Below, piece after piece: positions 1 through 9,177 of a DNA stretch of 64,000 nucleotides. Source of the DNA: Fibrobacterota bacterium. Lineage in GTDB: Bacteria; Fibrobacterota; Fibrobacteria; UBA11236. Under the pieces are notes generated by a model that was given only the letters and a program-made list of their open reading frames with translations, did no database searches and was not told the origin of the DNA. The stretch is taken from contig JAQBPO010000041.1 in the NCBI GenBank assembly GCA_028287465.1, positions 1 through 64,000 on the forward strand, written 5' to 3'. A program made the position numbers and the translations under genes. Position 1 is the stretch's first letter; the number at the start of each line of letters is the position of its first letter.

Positions 1-23
1 GGCAGCCGGCGCGTTCTGGGTGT

Positions 24-29
24 TATAGT
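24..29 (+). promoter_or_regulatory. Candidate -10 box upstream of first secreted protein
   Basis: TATAGT lies about 50 bases before the start codon at 78. The matching -35 region would fall at the very edge of the window and cannot be judged. The leader then carries a short hairpin (GGCTTC/GAAGCC around 42-56) and a GGAGGGG ribosome-binding site at about 69-75. Confidence 0.35.
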
Positions 30-77
30 GGGAAGGTACCGAGGCTTCCCGGAAGCCCGTCAAAAACGGAGGGGTCC

Positions 78-1472
78 ATGCGCCCTGGTTCAATGCTTTT
101 CTGCTTCGCCGCCAACGCGCTGTCCCTGGCCCTGCCCTCCGTGCGGGCGGTTCCCCTTGAGGTCGATTTCACCGTGACGGACAAGTTGGGGAAACCGGTT
201 TCCGGCGCGCGCATCTGCCTGCAGGAGGACGATACCCAGTGCACCCAGACCAATGGCGACGGCCGGTCCTCCTTTTCCGCGGCGGTGGGTAACCGCAGCG
301 TCACCCCCTCCCCCGCCGGCATCTCCGTTTCCCTGCGCAATGGCCGCCTATCCATCGCGTCCCCTTCGTCCCAGGCGGCGCGCATCGCCCGCTTCGACTC
401 CCGCGGCCGGTCCATGGGCCCGGTCCTGGAAATGGACCTCAGGCCCGGCGCCAACGGCCTGGATCTGCCGGGTCGCCGGGAAGGATTGTTCTTTTTCCAG
501 GTGACCGTTCCCGGGCATTCCTTTTCGGGCAAAGCCCTGTCCCTGGCCGGGTCTTCCGCATCCGGCGCGGGAGCCGGAGGCGCGGGAACGGATGCGACTC
601 CGCGCGTGGCGGCCCTGGGCAAGGTGGCCACGGCCAACCTGCATGCCTTGATCCTTTCCAAGAACGGCTACCGGTCCATCCTCTATCGTCCCAAGACGGA
701 TCGGGATACCGGGGTGGTCGTCCGCATGGCGGCGACGTCCGATACCGGCGTGCAATACGCCGGCATCATCCGGGCCAAGGTCGTGTCCATCGACTCCGCG
801 AACCATGCCCTCAATTACGCCTATACGGAGACGCGTTGCTCCGGTTCCAGCCAGGTGAGCCTGGAGCAGAATGCCTCCCTCCCTTTCTGGATCAAGGACG
901 GGAAATGGTATTTCCCCGCGGGCAACTGCCAAGGCGTGGTGCTCGGCAAGACCGGCACGGGCATCTACGGGGCCTGGAAGACCTTGGGGGTGGAGGGATA
1001 CCCGCCCGGTCTCTTCCCCATCGGTTGCGATCCCATCAAGGACTCGGTGATCACCGGGGTCCTGAACCTGTTCTTCCTGAGCCAGAGCGGCGGATGGGAC
1101 ATCGACCTGCGGCAGGATTCCATGACCATCGCCATCCATCGCGAACTTTGCCCCGGGAACCAGGCGATTTACGATATCGCCTATTACGACGGCCTGGAAG
1201 GGCGCCCCTTGCTGGTCAAGAATACCTGCCGGGAAGTGGAATTCCGGAACGCGGCCGATGAGCCCGGGATCTATTCCTTCGCGAACGGGGCGGATTCCCT
1301 GGGCGGGAAGTTCACCTATAAGGACAAGACCTGCCCGATGCCGGGGATCCCCACCTCCGTGGAGACGACCGCGCCCAAGACCTGCCCGGAAACCCAATCG
1401 GCGCCCCTGGCCGCGGATACCACCTTCCAGCGCTGCGTCCGCAATACCGGGTTCATACCCTCCACCCCCTGA
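78..1472 (+). CDS. Secreted three-module protein with carboxypeptidase-regulatory-like and sorting-domain-like segments
   Basis: 464 aa. A signal peptide (residues 1 to about 24, ending SVRA) suggests export. Residues 28-70 resemble a carboxypeptidase-regulatory-like beta-sandwich (GKPVSGARICL, then TNGDGRSSF). Residues about 95-150 look like a T9SS/Por-type sorting module (ARIARFDSRGRSMG, later GLFFFQVT), but lie inside the protein and not at the C terminus. The remaining 240 residues are an unrecognised, Cys-rich domain. A paralogue with the same order of modules lies at 6229-7776. The start is set by a GGAGGGG site and the signal peptide. Function is unknown; a surface or secreted binding protein is the cautious inference. 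Confidence 0.8.
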   Translation: MRPGSMLFCFAANALSLALPSVRAVPLEVDFTVTDKLGKPVSGARICLQEDDTQCTQTNGDGRSSFSAAVGNRSVTPSPAGISVSLRNGRLSIASPSSQAARIARFDSRGRSMGPVLEMDLRPGANGLDLPGRREGLFFFQVTVPGHSFSGKALSLAGSSASGAGAGGAGTDATPRVAALGKVATANLHALILSKNGYRSILYRPKTDRDTGVVVRMAATSDTGVQYAGIIRAKVVSIDSANHALNYAYTETRCSGSSQVSLEQNASLPFWIKDGKWYFPAGNCQGVVLGKTGTGIYGAWKTLGVEGYPPGLFPIGCDPIKDSVITGVLNLFFLSQSGGWDIDLRQDSMTIAIHRELCPGNQAIYDIAYYDGLEGRPLLVKNTCREVEFRNAADEPGIYSFANGADSLGGKFTYKDKTCPMPGIPTSVETTAPKTCPETQSAPLAADTTFQRCVRNTGFIPSTP

Positions 1473-1484
1473 AGCCCCGGCCCT

Positions 1485-1506
1485 TGGGTAACATATGGGT
1501 TACCCA
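1485..1506. terminator. Inverted repeat between convergent genes
   Basis: TGGGTAAC and GTTACCCA form an 8-bp perfect stem with a 6-base loop, 13 bases past the stop of the upstream gene and about 40 bases before the end of the convergent TonB receptor gene. There is no T-tract, so a bidirectional terminator is plausible but not certain. Confidence 0.45.
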
Positions 1507-1547
1507 CCGATCCGGGCCCGACCGGACGGTCCCGGCCTCCCACGGCC

Positions 1548-4181
1548 TCACCAGCGATAGCTCAGCCCCATGAAGAGGATTGGGATGGGATAGTTCGCGT
1601 CGAAGAACTTCCAGTTCCGGGTCTTCTGGTCCTGCATGATGAAGTTCGGGGTGTTGAAGGCGTTCCAGATCTCCATGTAGGAGGACATCTGGTGCTTGAA
1701 AACGGGGAATTCCTTGGACAGGCGGATGTCCCAGCGGCTGTAAGGCACGTAGCGGGAGGAGTTGCGGGGCTCCAGGTAGAAGAGGGTGTCCTTCCCCAGG
1801 GTGGAGCCGGGCAGGAGCGGGGTGGAGAAGTTGGTATAGGGCAGGCCCGCGGCGAACCGGCCGCGCAGGGAGAGTTCGTAATTGCTGGGCATGTGGAAAT
1901 AGTTGACCCAGTTGAAGGCCCAGGGGCGATGGTAGCGGAAGTCGTAGACCCGTTCGCCGGGCAGATCGCGGCGTTTGGAATAGCTGACCTCGCCGGATAC
2001 CCAGCCGCTCCAGGATTTCCAAGGATCATAGAAGAAGGAAACCTCCCCGCCGCCCGCCTTGCCGATCCCTTGGTTGGTGTAATCCAGATCCTTTTCCCCG
2101 AATCGTTCGATCAGGATCCTCTGGAGGACGGGATCCAGGTTCTTGAACCCCGCGCTGTCGATGCCTTGCAGGTTGCCCTTCCCGAAATCGATATGCCCGG
2201 TGTTCCTGAGGATGGGCACGGCCAGATCGTAATAGTTCTTCTGGTAGAGCTGGGTCTCCAGGCGGTAGCTCTTGGAGAAATGATGGGTCCATTCGGCGTT
2301 GACATGGAAGGCCTTTTCCGGCTTCAGGTCCGGGTTCACGTCCCGCAGGTTGAAGGCGAAGTCCGATTGCGAATACAGGCCCGAGGCCAGGGTGATCTCG
2401 TCCTTGTCCCCCAAGCCCTGGAAATAGGCCGCGCGCGGGCTGAGGAAGGCGTCGCCGGACCAGGTGTCCACCTCGTAGCGGAATCCCGTGGTGAGGCGAT
2501 GGTCCCCGTCCAGGTTCCAGACATCGGACAGGTATCCGCCCACGAAGGCGCCGGAGTTCCGGCCGTCGAAGTCGAAGCGGATCAGGTCCGGGAGATCCAT
2601 CAGGTAGTTGGCGTCCGGGTTGGCGCCGAAGTCCCCCTCGCGGATGACGGTGCCGTTCGGATCGAGATAGCTCAACCCGTCCGTCAGATCGACGCTGCCT
2701 TCGACGATGATGCCGTAGATGCTCTTCTCCATCTTGGTCTTGAAATCGAAGGTGCGGTAGGATTGGAACAGCCCCATCTTGATCAGGTGGTCCTCCGCGG
2801 CCTGCCATTTGGAGTTGAGGTTCCAGTCGATGGCCTGCTTGCCCAATCGCATGTAGCGCACGCTGGGGCCGAAGGTCTTGTAGCCGGCGTACCTGCCTCC
2901 GGGCCCTACGGAATCGTGCCAGGTGGCCTCGTCGGAGAATTTGACGTGCCAGTCCTGCCGCTGGTAGGCCACGTTCTGATCCACGTCCCAGGCGCCAGTG
3001 GGCCGCCAATGCAAGTGGATGCCGTGCACCTGGTTGTCGACCGCCACGTTGGCGATGGTGTCCAGGGTCTGGCGCTGGGTCCATTTGTTGCCGATGGTAT
3101 CCGGATTGTTGTCGCGGAACCATTGCTCCGAAACCTCACGGCCGTTCTGGTAATAGCGCGTGCCGGGGTTGCGCGAATGGAACCCGTCCCGGGAGATGAG
3201 TCCGGCGTAGTCCGCCCGGAGCTTGTCGGTAGCCAGCCAGTTGACCCCGAACTGCGCATCGCGGAAATTGGGCAATTCAAGGTAGCGGCGGAAATCCTCC
3301 TTCTGCGCGGTGAAGGCGCTGTCGCTCTGGACCAGGTCGGCCATGTCCCAGACCCGGTTGACCACCCAATCGTACCAGAAGGCCTGGTAGGATAGGGAGA
3401 CCCCCAATTTGTTTTTGACGATGGGGATGCCCACATAGGTATTGCCGCGCAGGAAAGAGAGATCGGCGAACAGCCTCAAGCTGTCCAGCGGGGCCGGGCG
3501 CGCCTGCATGAGGAGGGCCGCGGAAAGGGCATTGCCCGCTTCCACGGGAAAGCCGCCGCTGTAGAGGGTCATGCTTTCGAGGGACTCGGTATTGAAGATG
3601 GAATAGATGGTGCCGAAGTGGTAGGGCTGGAGCAGGGGGACGCCGTCCCACAGGATCTGGGTCTCCTCGGCCTTGCCCCCGCGGACGAAGGGCCGCACGC
3701 TGAGGTCGTTCTGGTTGGTGACGCCGGGGAGGGTGCTGAGCACCTTGAGCGGATCGCCTTGCGCCGCGGCCACGCGCTGGATGTCCCGCCGGTTCAGGCG
3801 GATGCGGCTGACCTCTTTTTCCCGGTGGATCCGGGTGCCGCGGGCCTTGACGTTCTTTTCCATCAGCTCCAGGGCGGAATCCGCGGAGGCCGTACCGGCG
3901 GACCCGGGTCCCGGCCCTCCGAGGCCGGCATGGATCGGGACGCGCGCGGAATCCCCGGCGTGGTTGCGCGCCGAATCTCCGTCCGCGGTGCGCGCGGAGT
4001 CCTTGGTTTCCCCGGAAAGGCTGTCGGCGGTCCGGGTCCGGTCCATGGGATCCGCCTGGTAGACCGATTCTCCCGTATCCGCGGCCAGGGCCGTCGCGAG
4101 CCCGGAGGCCGAGGCCTTTCCCGCGAAGGCCAAGGGGAAGGCCAAGAGGAAGCCCACAACAAAAGCGTTGGGGAAGCGCAT
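1548..4181 (-). CDS. TonB-dependent outer-membrane receptor
   Basis: 877 aa from the ATG at 4181. A signal peptide covers residues 1 to about 26 (FVVGFLLAFPLAFAGKASAS). An Asp-Ser-Ala-Arg-rich stretch (DSAR at roughly 55, 62 and 70) follows, then a plug-like domain (RDIQRVAAAQGDPLKVLSTL, VRGGKAEETQILWDGVPLL) and a long beta-barrel ending in the aromatic GLSYRW. Family knowledge: such receptors take up large substrates across the outer membrane using TonB energy; the substrate cannot be read here. The start codon overlaps the stop of the upstream lipoprotein gene (TGATG), so the two are translationally coupled. The frame stays open upstream to 4805 but that part runs inside the neighbour and lacks a signal peptide. 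Confidence 0.85.
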   Translation of the reverse strand: MRFPNAFVVGFLLAFPLAFAGKASASGLATALAADTGESVYQADPMDRTRTADSLSGETKDSARTADGDSARNHAGDSARVPIHAGLGGPGPGSAGTASADSALELMEKNVKARGTRIHREKEVSRIRLNRRDIQRVAAAQGDPLKVLSTLPGVTNQNDLSVRPFVRGGKAEETQILWDGVPLLQPYHFGTIYSIFNTESLESMTLYSGGFPVEAGNALSAALLMQARPAPLDSLRLFADLSFLRGNTYVGIPIVKNKLGVSLSYQAFWYDWVVNRVWDMADLVQSDSAFTAQKEDFRRYLELPNFRDAQFGVNWLATDKLRADYAGLISRDGFHSRNPGTRYYQNGREVSEQWFRDNNPDTIGNKWTQRQTLDTIANVAVDNQVHGIHLHWRPTGAWDVDQNVAYQRQDWHVKFSDEATWHDSVGPGGRYAGYKTFGPSVRYMRLGKQAIDWNLNSKWQAAEDHLIKMGLFQSYRTFDFKTKMEKSIYGIIVEGSVDLTDGLSYLDPNGTVIREGDFGANPDANYLMDLPDLIRFDFDGRNSGAFVGGYLSDVWNLDGDHRLTTGFRYEVDTWSGDAFLSPRAAYFQGLGDKDEITLASGLYSQSDFAFNLRDVNPDLKPEKAFHVNAEWTHHFSKSYRLETQLYQKNYYDLAVPILRNTGHIDFGKGNLQGIDSAGFKNLDPVLQRILIERFGEKDLDYTNQGIGKAGGGEVSFFYDPWKSWSGWVSGEVSYSKRRDLPGERVYDFRYHRPWAFNWVNYFHMPSNYELSLRGRFAAGLPYTNFSTPLLPGSTLGKDTLFYLEPRNSSRYVPYSRWDIRLSKEFPVFKHQMSSYMEIWNAFNTPNFIMQDQKTRNWKFFDANYPIPILFMGLSYRW

Positions 4182-5053
4182 CAGAAATTCCAACCGAAGC
4201 CGAAATTGAAATTCATCGAAAAGGGATCCAGCAGGGACGGGCTGATGACGCTTAAGGCCGGGGTGATGGGCGCGGTGAAGATGACCTGGGGCGTAATGAA
4301 GTCCGGGACCAAGGTCCAATCCGGGAGCCGGAGGTACGCCCCCAGCGCGGCCTGGTGGGCGTAATGGCGGTGGGAGACGAATTTCCAGTTGTCGAAAGAG
4401 GAGTTGATGTCCGCGGGCTGGGAGGCCAGCCAGGTGTACCGGTAATTGCCGTAGAGGGCATGCTTCCCGAAATTGCGCGAGGCCGCATATTCCAGGAACC
4501 AGGAATTGTCCGCCCACATGCCCACGCCCCAGCCTCCGGACACGCTGTGCTGCGCCGAGAAGCGCTTGGGGATGGGAAGGCCGAACTTGAGATCGAATTC
4601 GATGGTGCCCGGATTGGTGACCGCTTCCACCTGCCAGCCCATTTCCACTCCCGTGAACGGGCCCCAGGGCCCGCGGACGCCCAGACGATAGCTCAGGCTG
4701 AATTTGGGAATGGTGACGTGGGTGACTTCCATGGGAACCCGGTTCGTATCCGCTGCGACCGGAGGGCCCTCGATTCCGCTGGGACCGCCGAGAATGCGTT
4801 CGCAATGGGAGGCATCGTCCGGGGACCGCACATAGGTTTCCGGGCAGTCCTGGTCGTAGATCTCGGAACGGCCCAGCCCGAAGGTCACGGCGGTCTTGCC
4901 CGGCTCCAGGATCCTGCCGGAATTGAAATGATGGGTGGTATACAGGCAGCCGGAAAGCAGCGATGCCGCGCCCAGGGCCGCGGCCCGCAACAGGTTCCGG
5001 ACCCTTTCGATCGCCGGAGGGCTCGTGGCTTTACGGTTCAAGCGGCGGTCCAT
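4181..5053 (-). CDS. Outer-membrane lipoprotein, predicted beta-barrel, partner of the TonB receptor
   Basis: 290 aa. The N terminus has a charged region, a hydrophobic stretch and a lipobox (SLLSGC, Cys about residue 36), so it should be lipidated. The remainder has alternating hydrophobic strands and ends in NFGFGWNF, as outer-membrane barrel proteins do. It is immediately upstream of the TonB receptor on the same strand with a one-base stop/start overlap, so both are probably one transcript and one uptake system. No known family was recognised; the lipobox and barrel reading are from sequence, the role is inferred from the neighbour. Confidence 0.7.
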   Translation of the reverse strand: MDRRLNRKATSPPAIERVRNLLRAAALGAASLLSGCLYTTHHFNSGRILEPGKTAVTFGLGRSEIYDQDCPETYVRSPDDASHCERILGGPSGIEGPPVAADTNRVPMEVTHVTIPKFSLSYRLGVRGPWGPFTGVEMGWQVEAVTNPGTIEFDLKFGLPIPKRFSAQHSVSGGWGVGMWADNSWFLEYAASRNFGKHALYGNYRYTWLASQPADINSSFDNWKFVSHRHYAHQAALGAYLRLPDWTLVPDFITPQVIFTAPITPALSVISPSLLDPFSMNFNFGFGWNF

Positions 5054-5201
5054 TCAGGCGGTTCGGTCCCGGATCCTCGCGGAAAGCGGGGGGTGTATGG
5101 AAGCGGTAAAATAGATAGAATCCCCGCGGCCGCCCGCCCGGGTCCCGCTTCCAGGACGAATGGATGGGGCGGAACCGCTACCGGGAAGTTAACTTTAAGG
5201 C

Positions 5202-6134
5202 ATGCGAACAGCCTCCCCCGCCCTGGTTACGGACCCTGGATCCGATGCGCGCCCCGGCATCCTCGCCTTCTTATCCGGGCTTTGCGTCCTGGCGGCGCTT
5301 ATGGGGCTGGGCGGTTGCGTCGGCGGCCACGTCACCCCCCTGAATGGCCCCCGGCCGACCTATCCGTTCCGCGCCCTGGAGACCCATTCCCCGCAATGGA
5401 TCCTGGCGGACAGCCTTTGGGACCTGCGGGCGGATCCCGCCGAGGCCATCCGCTGCCTGAAAACCTACCGCAAGGCGGTGAAGCGGCAGAAAAAGGTTCC
5501 CGAGCTCCAGGCCAGGCTGTCACATGCGTGTTACTTCGTGGCGGCTTTCGTGGAAACCTCCCTGGAAAAGAAGGACGCCCTGTTCCGCGAAGGCGAGGAA
5601 GCGGCGGAGAAGGCCATGCTGCAGCATCCCGGCTACGCGGCCCGGTACCGCGAGAGCGGCGACGAGACGGATGCGGCGCGGGAACTGGACTCCGCCTACG
5701 TCGAGGCTTTGTATTGGTACGTGGCCAACCTGGGCCGCGAACTGAACCAGGAGAGCGCCATCATCCGGCAGGGCAACAAGGATCGCGTCGTGGCCCTGAC
5801 CAACCGGCTGCTGGAAATGGACGATACCTTCTATTACGGCGGCCCCCATCGTATCGCGGGCGCCATCCCGACACGCCTGCCGAACGGGGACCTGAAGGAA
5901 GCCAAGGCGCATTTCGAAAAGGCCATCGCCTTGGCTCCCGGCTTCCTGGGCAACCGCCTCGCGTACGCGGACTTCTACGCCACCCGGGCGGGCGACAAGC
6001 GATTGTTCCTGGAACAGCTCGCGCAGGTTACGGCGGCCCGGGCGGATTCCCTGCCGGAAATCGGCCCAGAAAACCGGTTCGCCCAGGAAATGGCGAAGGC
6101 CATGGCCGCCAAGGCGAGCACCCTGTTCAAATAA
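5202..6134 (+). CDS. TatT-like (TRAP-associated) helical lipoprotein
   Basis: 310 aa. A signal peptide with lipobox (LMGLGGC, Cys about 41) is followed by an all-helical, TPR-like protein. The motif YYGGPHRIAGAIPTRLPNGD with the following AKAHFEKAIALAPGFLGNR closely matches the TatT (TRAP transporter T-component) family, periplasmic lipoproteins that form a ligand-binding helical trimer. No TRAP transporter subunits lie nearby, so it acts alone or with genes elsewhere. The ATG at 5202 follows an AT-rich patch; no clear ribosome-binding site is visible. It sits between the receptor genes and the second secreted paralogue. Confidence 0.7.
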   Translation: MRTASPALVTDPGSDARPGILAFLSGLCVLAALMGLGGCVGGHVTPLNGPRPTYPFRALETHSPQWILADSLWDLRADPAEAIRCLKTYRKAVKRQKKVPELQARLSHACYFVAAFVETSLEKKDALFREGEEAAEKAMLQHPGYAARYRESGDETDAARELDSAYVEALYWYVANLGRELNQESAIIRQGNKDRVVALTNRLLEMDDTFYYGGPHRIAGAIPTRLPNGDLKEAKAHFEKAIALAPGFLGNRLAYADFYATRAGDKRLFLEQLAQVTAARADSLPEIGPENRFAQEMAKAMAAKASTLFK

Positions 6135-6228
6135 GCTTTTTACCTGGAATCCGGATTGCGAATAAGCAATCTTGGATTGGGCTTTCCCGGATTCTCCCTC
6201 CTCCTTTATCGCAGAAAGGGGACACCCC

Positions 6229-7776
6229 ATGCGGTTCAAGTTCCTCGCCTTCGTATCCACCCTCGCATTCGGCATTCTCCAGGCGCGCGCCGTGGACGTA
6301 TCCGGCAATGTCCTGAGCAAGCTGGGGGACCCCATACCCGGGGCCAAGGTCTGCATCAAATCCGATCCCACCAAGTGCGTCACCACGGATGCGCAAGGCG
6401 CCTTCCGCATCGCCAGCGGCGCCATCGGGATCCGGAAACCCGCGCCCTCCTCCGTACCCGACGGCGCGGCCTACCGCATGGACTTCCGTAACGGGATCCT
6501 TTTCCTGGACGCGCCCGCCGCTTCCGGCGCCCGCCTGGAATGGACGGCAGCCTCGGGCCGCACCCTCTTCGCCGCGACGGACGTCAAACTGGCGCGAGGC
6601 CGCAATGCCCTGGCCCTGCCCCGGGGACTGCCGGAAAACGGCATCTGCTTCATCCGCCTGCAGACCCCCGATCATTCCCTGGTCTGGAAGGCCGTAGTGG
6701 CGGGGCCGCAGGGAAAGGCATCCTTCAACGGCGGGGAACCGGCCTCCGGGCGCGTTCTCGCGCTCTCCAAAGCCGCGAGCGCCGGCACCCTGGAAATCTC
6801 CAAGACCGGTTTCCGCACCCGCACCTATGAACCGGCATCGGATCCGGAAACGGGCGCCATCATCATGCTGGGAACCCCGGACGATATCGGCCTCACCTTC
6901 ACCGGGAGCTTCTCCGCCAAGGTGATTTCCATCGATCGCGCGAACCGGTCCATGATCGTGGAGAACGTGGATGCCTTCTGCGAAGGCGGCGCGGTGGCCC
7001 GCGATACCACCCGGGACACCAGCCTGTACGCGTTCCGGAACGGGAAGTTCTGGTTGTGGGAAAAGGGCGCATGCCAGGCGCAAGTGTTCAACGGCACCGG
7101 GACCGATCCGGTGGGAACCTTCACCTTGGCGGATCCGGAGGCGGAATTGCCCGCGGATCTCCGGGCCGGGTGCACGGATTCATCGGCCGGCAACGATATC
7201 CCCTTCCAAAGCTTCAATGCGATATACGTGGTGACGGAAACCCGGATCACCGGGGACCTGTCCCTCGAGCTTTGCGCGGGCGACCTCTACGGCCCTTTCA
7301 TCGGAGCCCTGCTGGGCCAGGACACGGGCGTCACCATGACCAAGAATACCTGCAACCAGGTCGTCTTCGCCAATAAGGCCGAGAACGGCGTCCTCGACTT
7401 CACCCGCAAGGGCGATTCCCTGCATTTCAAATTCACCTACAAGTCCAAGACCTGCACGGCCGACCAGGACTTCGCCTTTTCGGACCGGGATCCGATCTGC
7501 CCGGAGGATACCACTTCCATCGATTCTTTCCTGGAATGCATGATCACCTCCGGCTTCGTGGACACCGCCGCCTTCAGCCAATCCGGCGGCCCATCCCCCA
7601 TGGCCAAAGCCTCGGCCGCCACCCGGCCCGCGACCCTGGTCCGCGCCCCCTGGCCCATGTCCATGGAATCGAGGCCTCCGCGGATCGGACCGGCGTCCTT
7701 GCCCGTCCGTTCCCCTGCGGCGGGCCTCCGCGAAAGTATATTGTCCCGATATGGATGGCGTTCGAAAATCCCCTGA
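6229..7776 (+). CDS. Secreted three-module protein, paralogue of the first gene
   Basis: 515 aa from the ATG at 6229, chosen because AGAAAGGGGA precedes it by 7 bases and a signal peptide starts there (FLAFVSTLAFGILQARA). Module order equals that of the gene at 78: a regulatory-like sandwich (GDPIPGAKVCI), an internal sorting-like segment (ARLEWTAASGRTLF to GICFIRLQTPDHS) and a C-terminal domain with paired Cys. Homology to the paralogue ends near residue 450. About 65 further residues are low-complexity Ala/Pro/Arg and overlap the next gene by 26 bases, which looks like an extension after loss of an original stop. Function unknown; secretion is supported. Confidence 0.75.
   Translation: MRFKFLAFVSTLAFGILQARAVDVSGNVLSKLGDPIPGAKVCIKSDPTKCVTTDAQGAFRIASGAIGIRKPAPSSVPDGAAYRMDFRNGILFLDAPAASGARLEWTAASGRTLFAATDVKLARGRNALALPRGLPENGICFIRLQTPDHSLVWKAVVAGPQGKASFNGGEPASGRVLALSKAASAGTLEISKTGFRTRTYEPASDPETGAIIMLGTPDDIGLTFTGSFSAKVISIDRANRSMIVENVDAFCEGGAVARDTTRDTSLYAFRNGKFWLWEKGACQAQVFNGTGTDPVGTFTLADPEAELPADLRAGCTDSSAGNDIPFQSFNAIYVVTETRITGDLSLELCAGDLYGPFIGALLGQDTGVTMTKNTCNQVVFANKAENGVLDFTRKGDSLHFKFTYKSKTCTADQDFAFSDRDPICPEDTTSIDSFLECMITSGFVDTAAFSQSGGPSPMAKASAATRPATLVRAPWPMSMESRPPRIGPASLPVRSPAAGLRESILSRYGWRSKIP
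7737..7742 (+). promoter_or_regulatory. Candidate -10 box of the Nudix-Kir operon
   Basis: TATATT ends 8 bases before the ATG at 7751 and no ribosome-binding site lies between them. If used, the mRNA would be leaderless. No convincing -35 box is seen. The box lies inside the low-complexity tail of the upstream coding region. Confidence 0.35.
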
Positions 7777-8389
7777 AGGTCCCGACCGTATAGGCCCGTG
7801 GACCCGGCTCGAGAGCCGCGAGATTTACGAGAACCCCTGGATCCGCGTGCGCGAGGACAAGGTCGCGCGCCCGGACGGTTCCCCCGGCATATACGGAATC
7901 ATCCATTACAAGAACATCGCGGTGGCGGTGGTCCCCATCGATGCGGAGGGGAAGGTGATCCTGGTCGGCCAGCACCGCTACGTCTTCGACCGGTATTTCT
8001 GGGAGGTGCCGGAAGGCGGTTGCCCCATCGGCAAGGAGTCCCCGGAAGCCGCGGCCATGCGGGAACTGCGCGAAGAGACGGGATACACGGCCGCGCGTTG
8101 GGATTACCTGGGCACCTTGGAATTGTCCAACTCCACCTCCGATGAAATCGGGCACCTGTACCTGGCCCGGGACCTGACTCCGGGCTCCCAGGAGCCGGAC
8201 GAAACCGAAGAGATCGAGATCAAGCGCATCGATTTCGCGGAAGCATGGCGCATGGCCATGGAAGGCGCAATCACGGAATCCCTGACCGTGGCGGCTCTGG
8301 CCCGCGCCCGGCATTTCCTGGACCGCGAGGCCGCGGCCCATCCACCCGGGGATACGCCGGCGGACCCGGACCCGGGGAAGCGGCCATGA
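7751..8389 (+). CDS. Nudix hydrolase, ADP-ribose pyrophosphatase-like
   Basis: 212 aa. The Nudix box is complete: G90, E96, then RELREETGY at 104-112, giving the Mg2+-binding helix. The upstream WEVPEGG is typical of ADP-sugar pyrophosphatases of the NudF type, which hydrolyse ADP-ribose and related nucleotide sugars. Substrate cannot be fixed from sequence. It is the first gene of a four-gene operon; its stop overlaps the methyltransferase start (ATGA). The start overlaps the previous gene by 26 bases and has a -10-like box 8 bases upstream but no ribosome-binding site. Confidence 0.85.
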   Translation: MDGVRKSPEGPDRIGPWTRLESREIYENPWIRVREDKVARPDGSPGIYGIIHYKNIAVAVVPIDAEGKVILVGQHRYVFDRYFWEVPEGGCPIGKESPEAAAMRELREETGYTAARWDYLGTLELSNSTSDEIGHLYLARDLTPGSQEPDETEEIEIKRIDFAEAWRMAMEGAITESLTVAALARARHFLDREAAAHPPGDTPADPDPGKRP

Positions 8390-9177
8390 GCGGGGCGCCG
8401 GGCTTCAAGGATCATTTCTCCGGCCATTCCGGCGGCTATGCCCGCGCCCGGCCCGTCTATCCGGAATCCCTGTTCGATCACCTGGCCTCCCTGGTCCCGG
8501 CACGCGACGCCGTCTGGGATTGCGGCACCGGCACCGGCCAGGCCGCGCGCTCCCTGGCCTCCCGTTTCCGCACCGTGATCGCCACGGACGCCAGCGCCAA
8601 CCAGGTCGCCAGCGCGGGGAGGTCTCCCGGCGGGAATGCAGATCCTCAGGGCATCCAGCGCATCCTGTTCGCCGCGGCCCCGGCCGAACGCGCGCCCTTG
8701 CGCGACGGGAGCATGGATCTCATCACCGTGGCCCAGGCCCTGCATTGGTTCGACTTCCCCGCCTTCTTCGCGGAGGCGAGGCGTGTGGCCAAACCCGGCG
8801 GCGCCGTCGCGGTCTGGTGCTACGGTAACTGCCGCATTACCCCGGCCGTGGACGCGGTCTACCATGGATTCTACCAAGGGGTGGTCGGGCCTTACTGGCC
8901 CCCCGAGCGCGCCCATATCGAGGACGGGTACGCGTCCATCCCGTTCCCCTTCGCGCCCCTCCCCTGCCCCGCCTTCGCCATCGAAGCGCGCTGGGACATG
9001 GAGGAGCTCCTGGCCTACCTGGACACCTGGTCAGCGGTGCAATATTACCGAAAGGCCAAGGCCGAGGATCCCCTCGCCCTGGTGCGCGACGCGATGGCCC
9101 GGGCCTGGGGCGATCCCGGGGAACCCCGCCTCATCACCTGGCCCCTATCGCTCAAGGCGGGAAGAGTGGACGCATGA
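8386..9177 (+). CDS. Class I SAM-dependent methyltransferase
   Basis: 263 aa. Residues 43-52 give the SAM-binding motif I (VWDCGTGTGQ), with the acidic post-I strand (VIATDAS) and a WFDFPAFFAEARRVAKPGG segment typical of the Methyltransf_11 group. The N-terminal FKDHFSGHSGGYARARPVYP is the usual start of a widespread small-molecule methyltransferase family with unknown substrate. The ATG overlaps the Nudix stop and the gene's own TGA overlaps the channel start (ATGA at both ends), so the three are coupled. The open frame upstream of 8386 is rejected because it lies inside the Nudix gene. Confidence 0.85.
   Translation: MSGAPGFKDHFSGHSGGYARARPVYPESLFDHLASLVPARDAVWDCGTGTGQAARSLASRFRTVIATDASANQVASAGRSPGGNADPQGIQRILFAAAPAERAPLRDGSMDLITVAQALHWFDFPAFFAEARRVAKPGGAVAVWCYGNCRITPAVDAVYHGFYQGVVGPYWPPERAHIEDGYASIPFPFAPLPCPAFAIEARWDMEELLAYLDTWSAVQYYRKAKAEDPLALVRDAMARAWGDPGEPRLITWPLSLKAGRVDA

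Noticed and set aside
4182-4805. Upstream extension of the TonB receptor frame
   Set aside because: It runs inside the lipoprotein gene, and a signal peptide begins exactly at 4181 with a coupled start.
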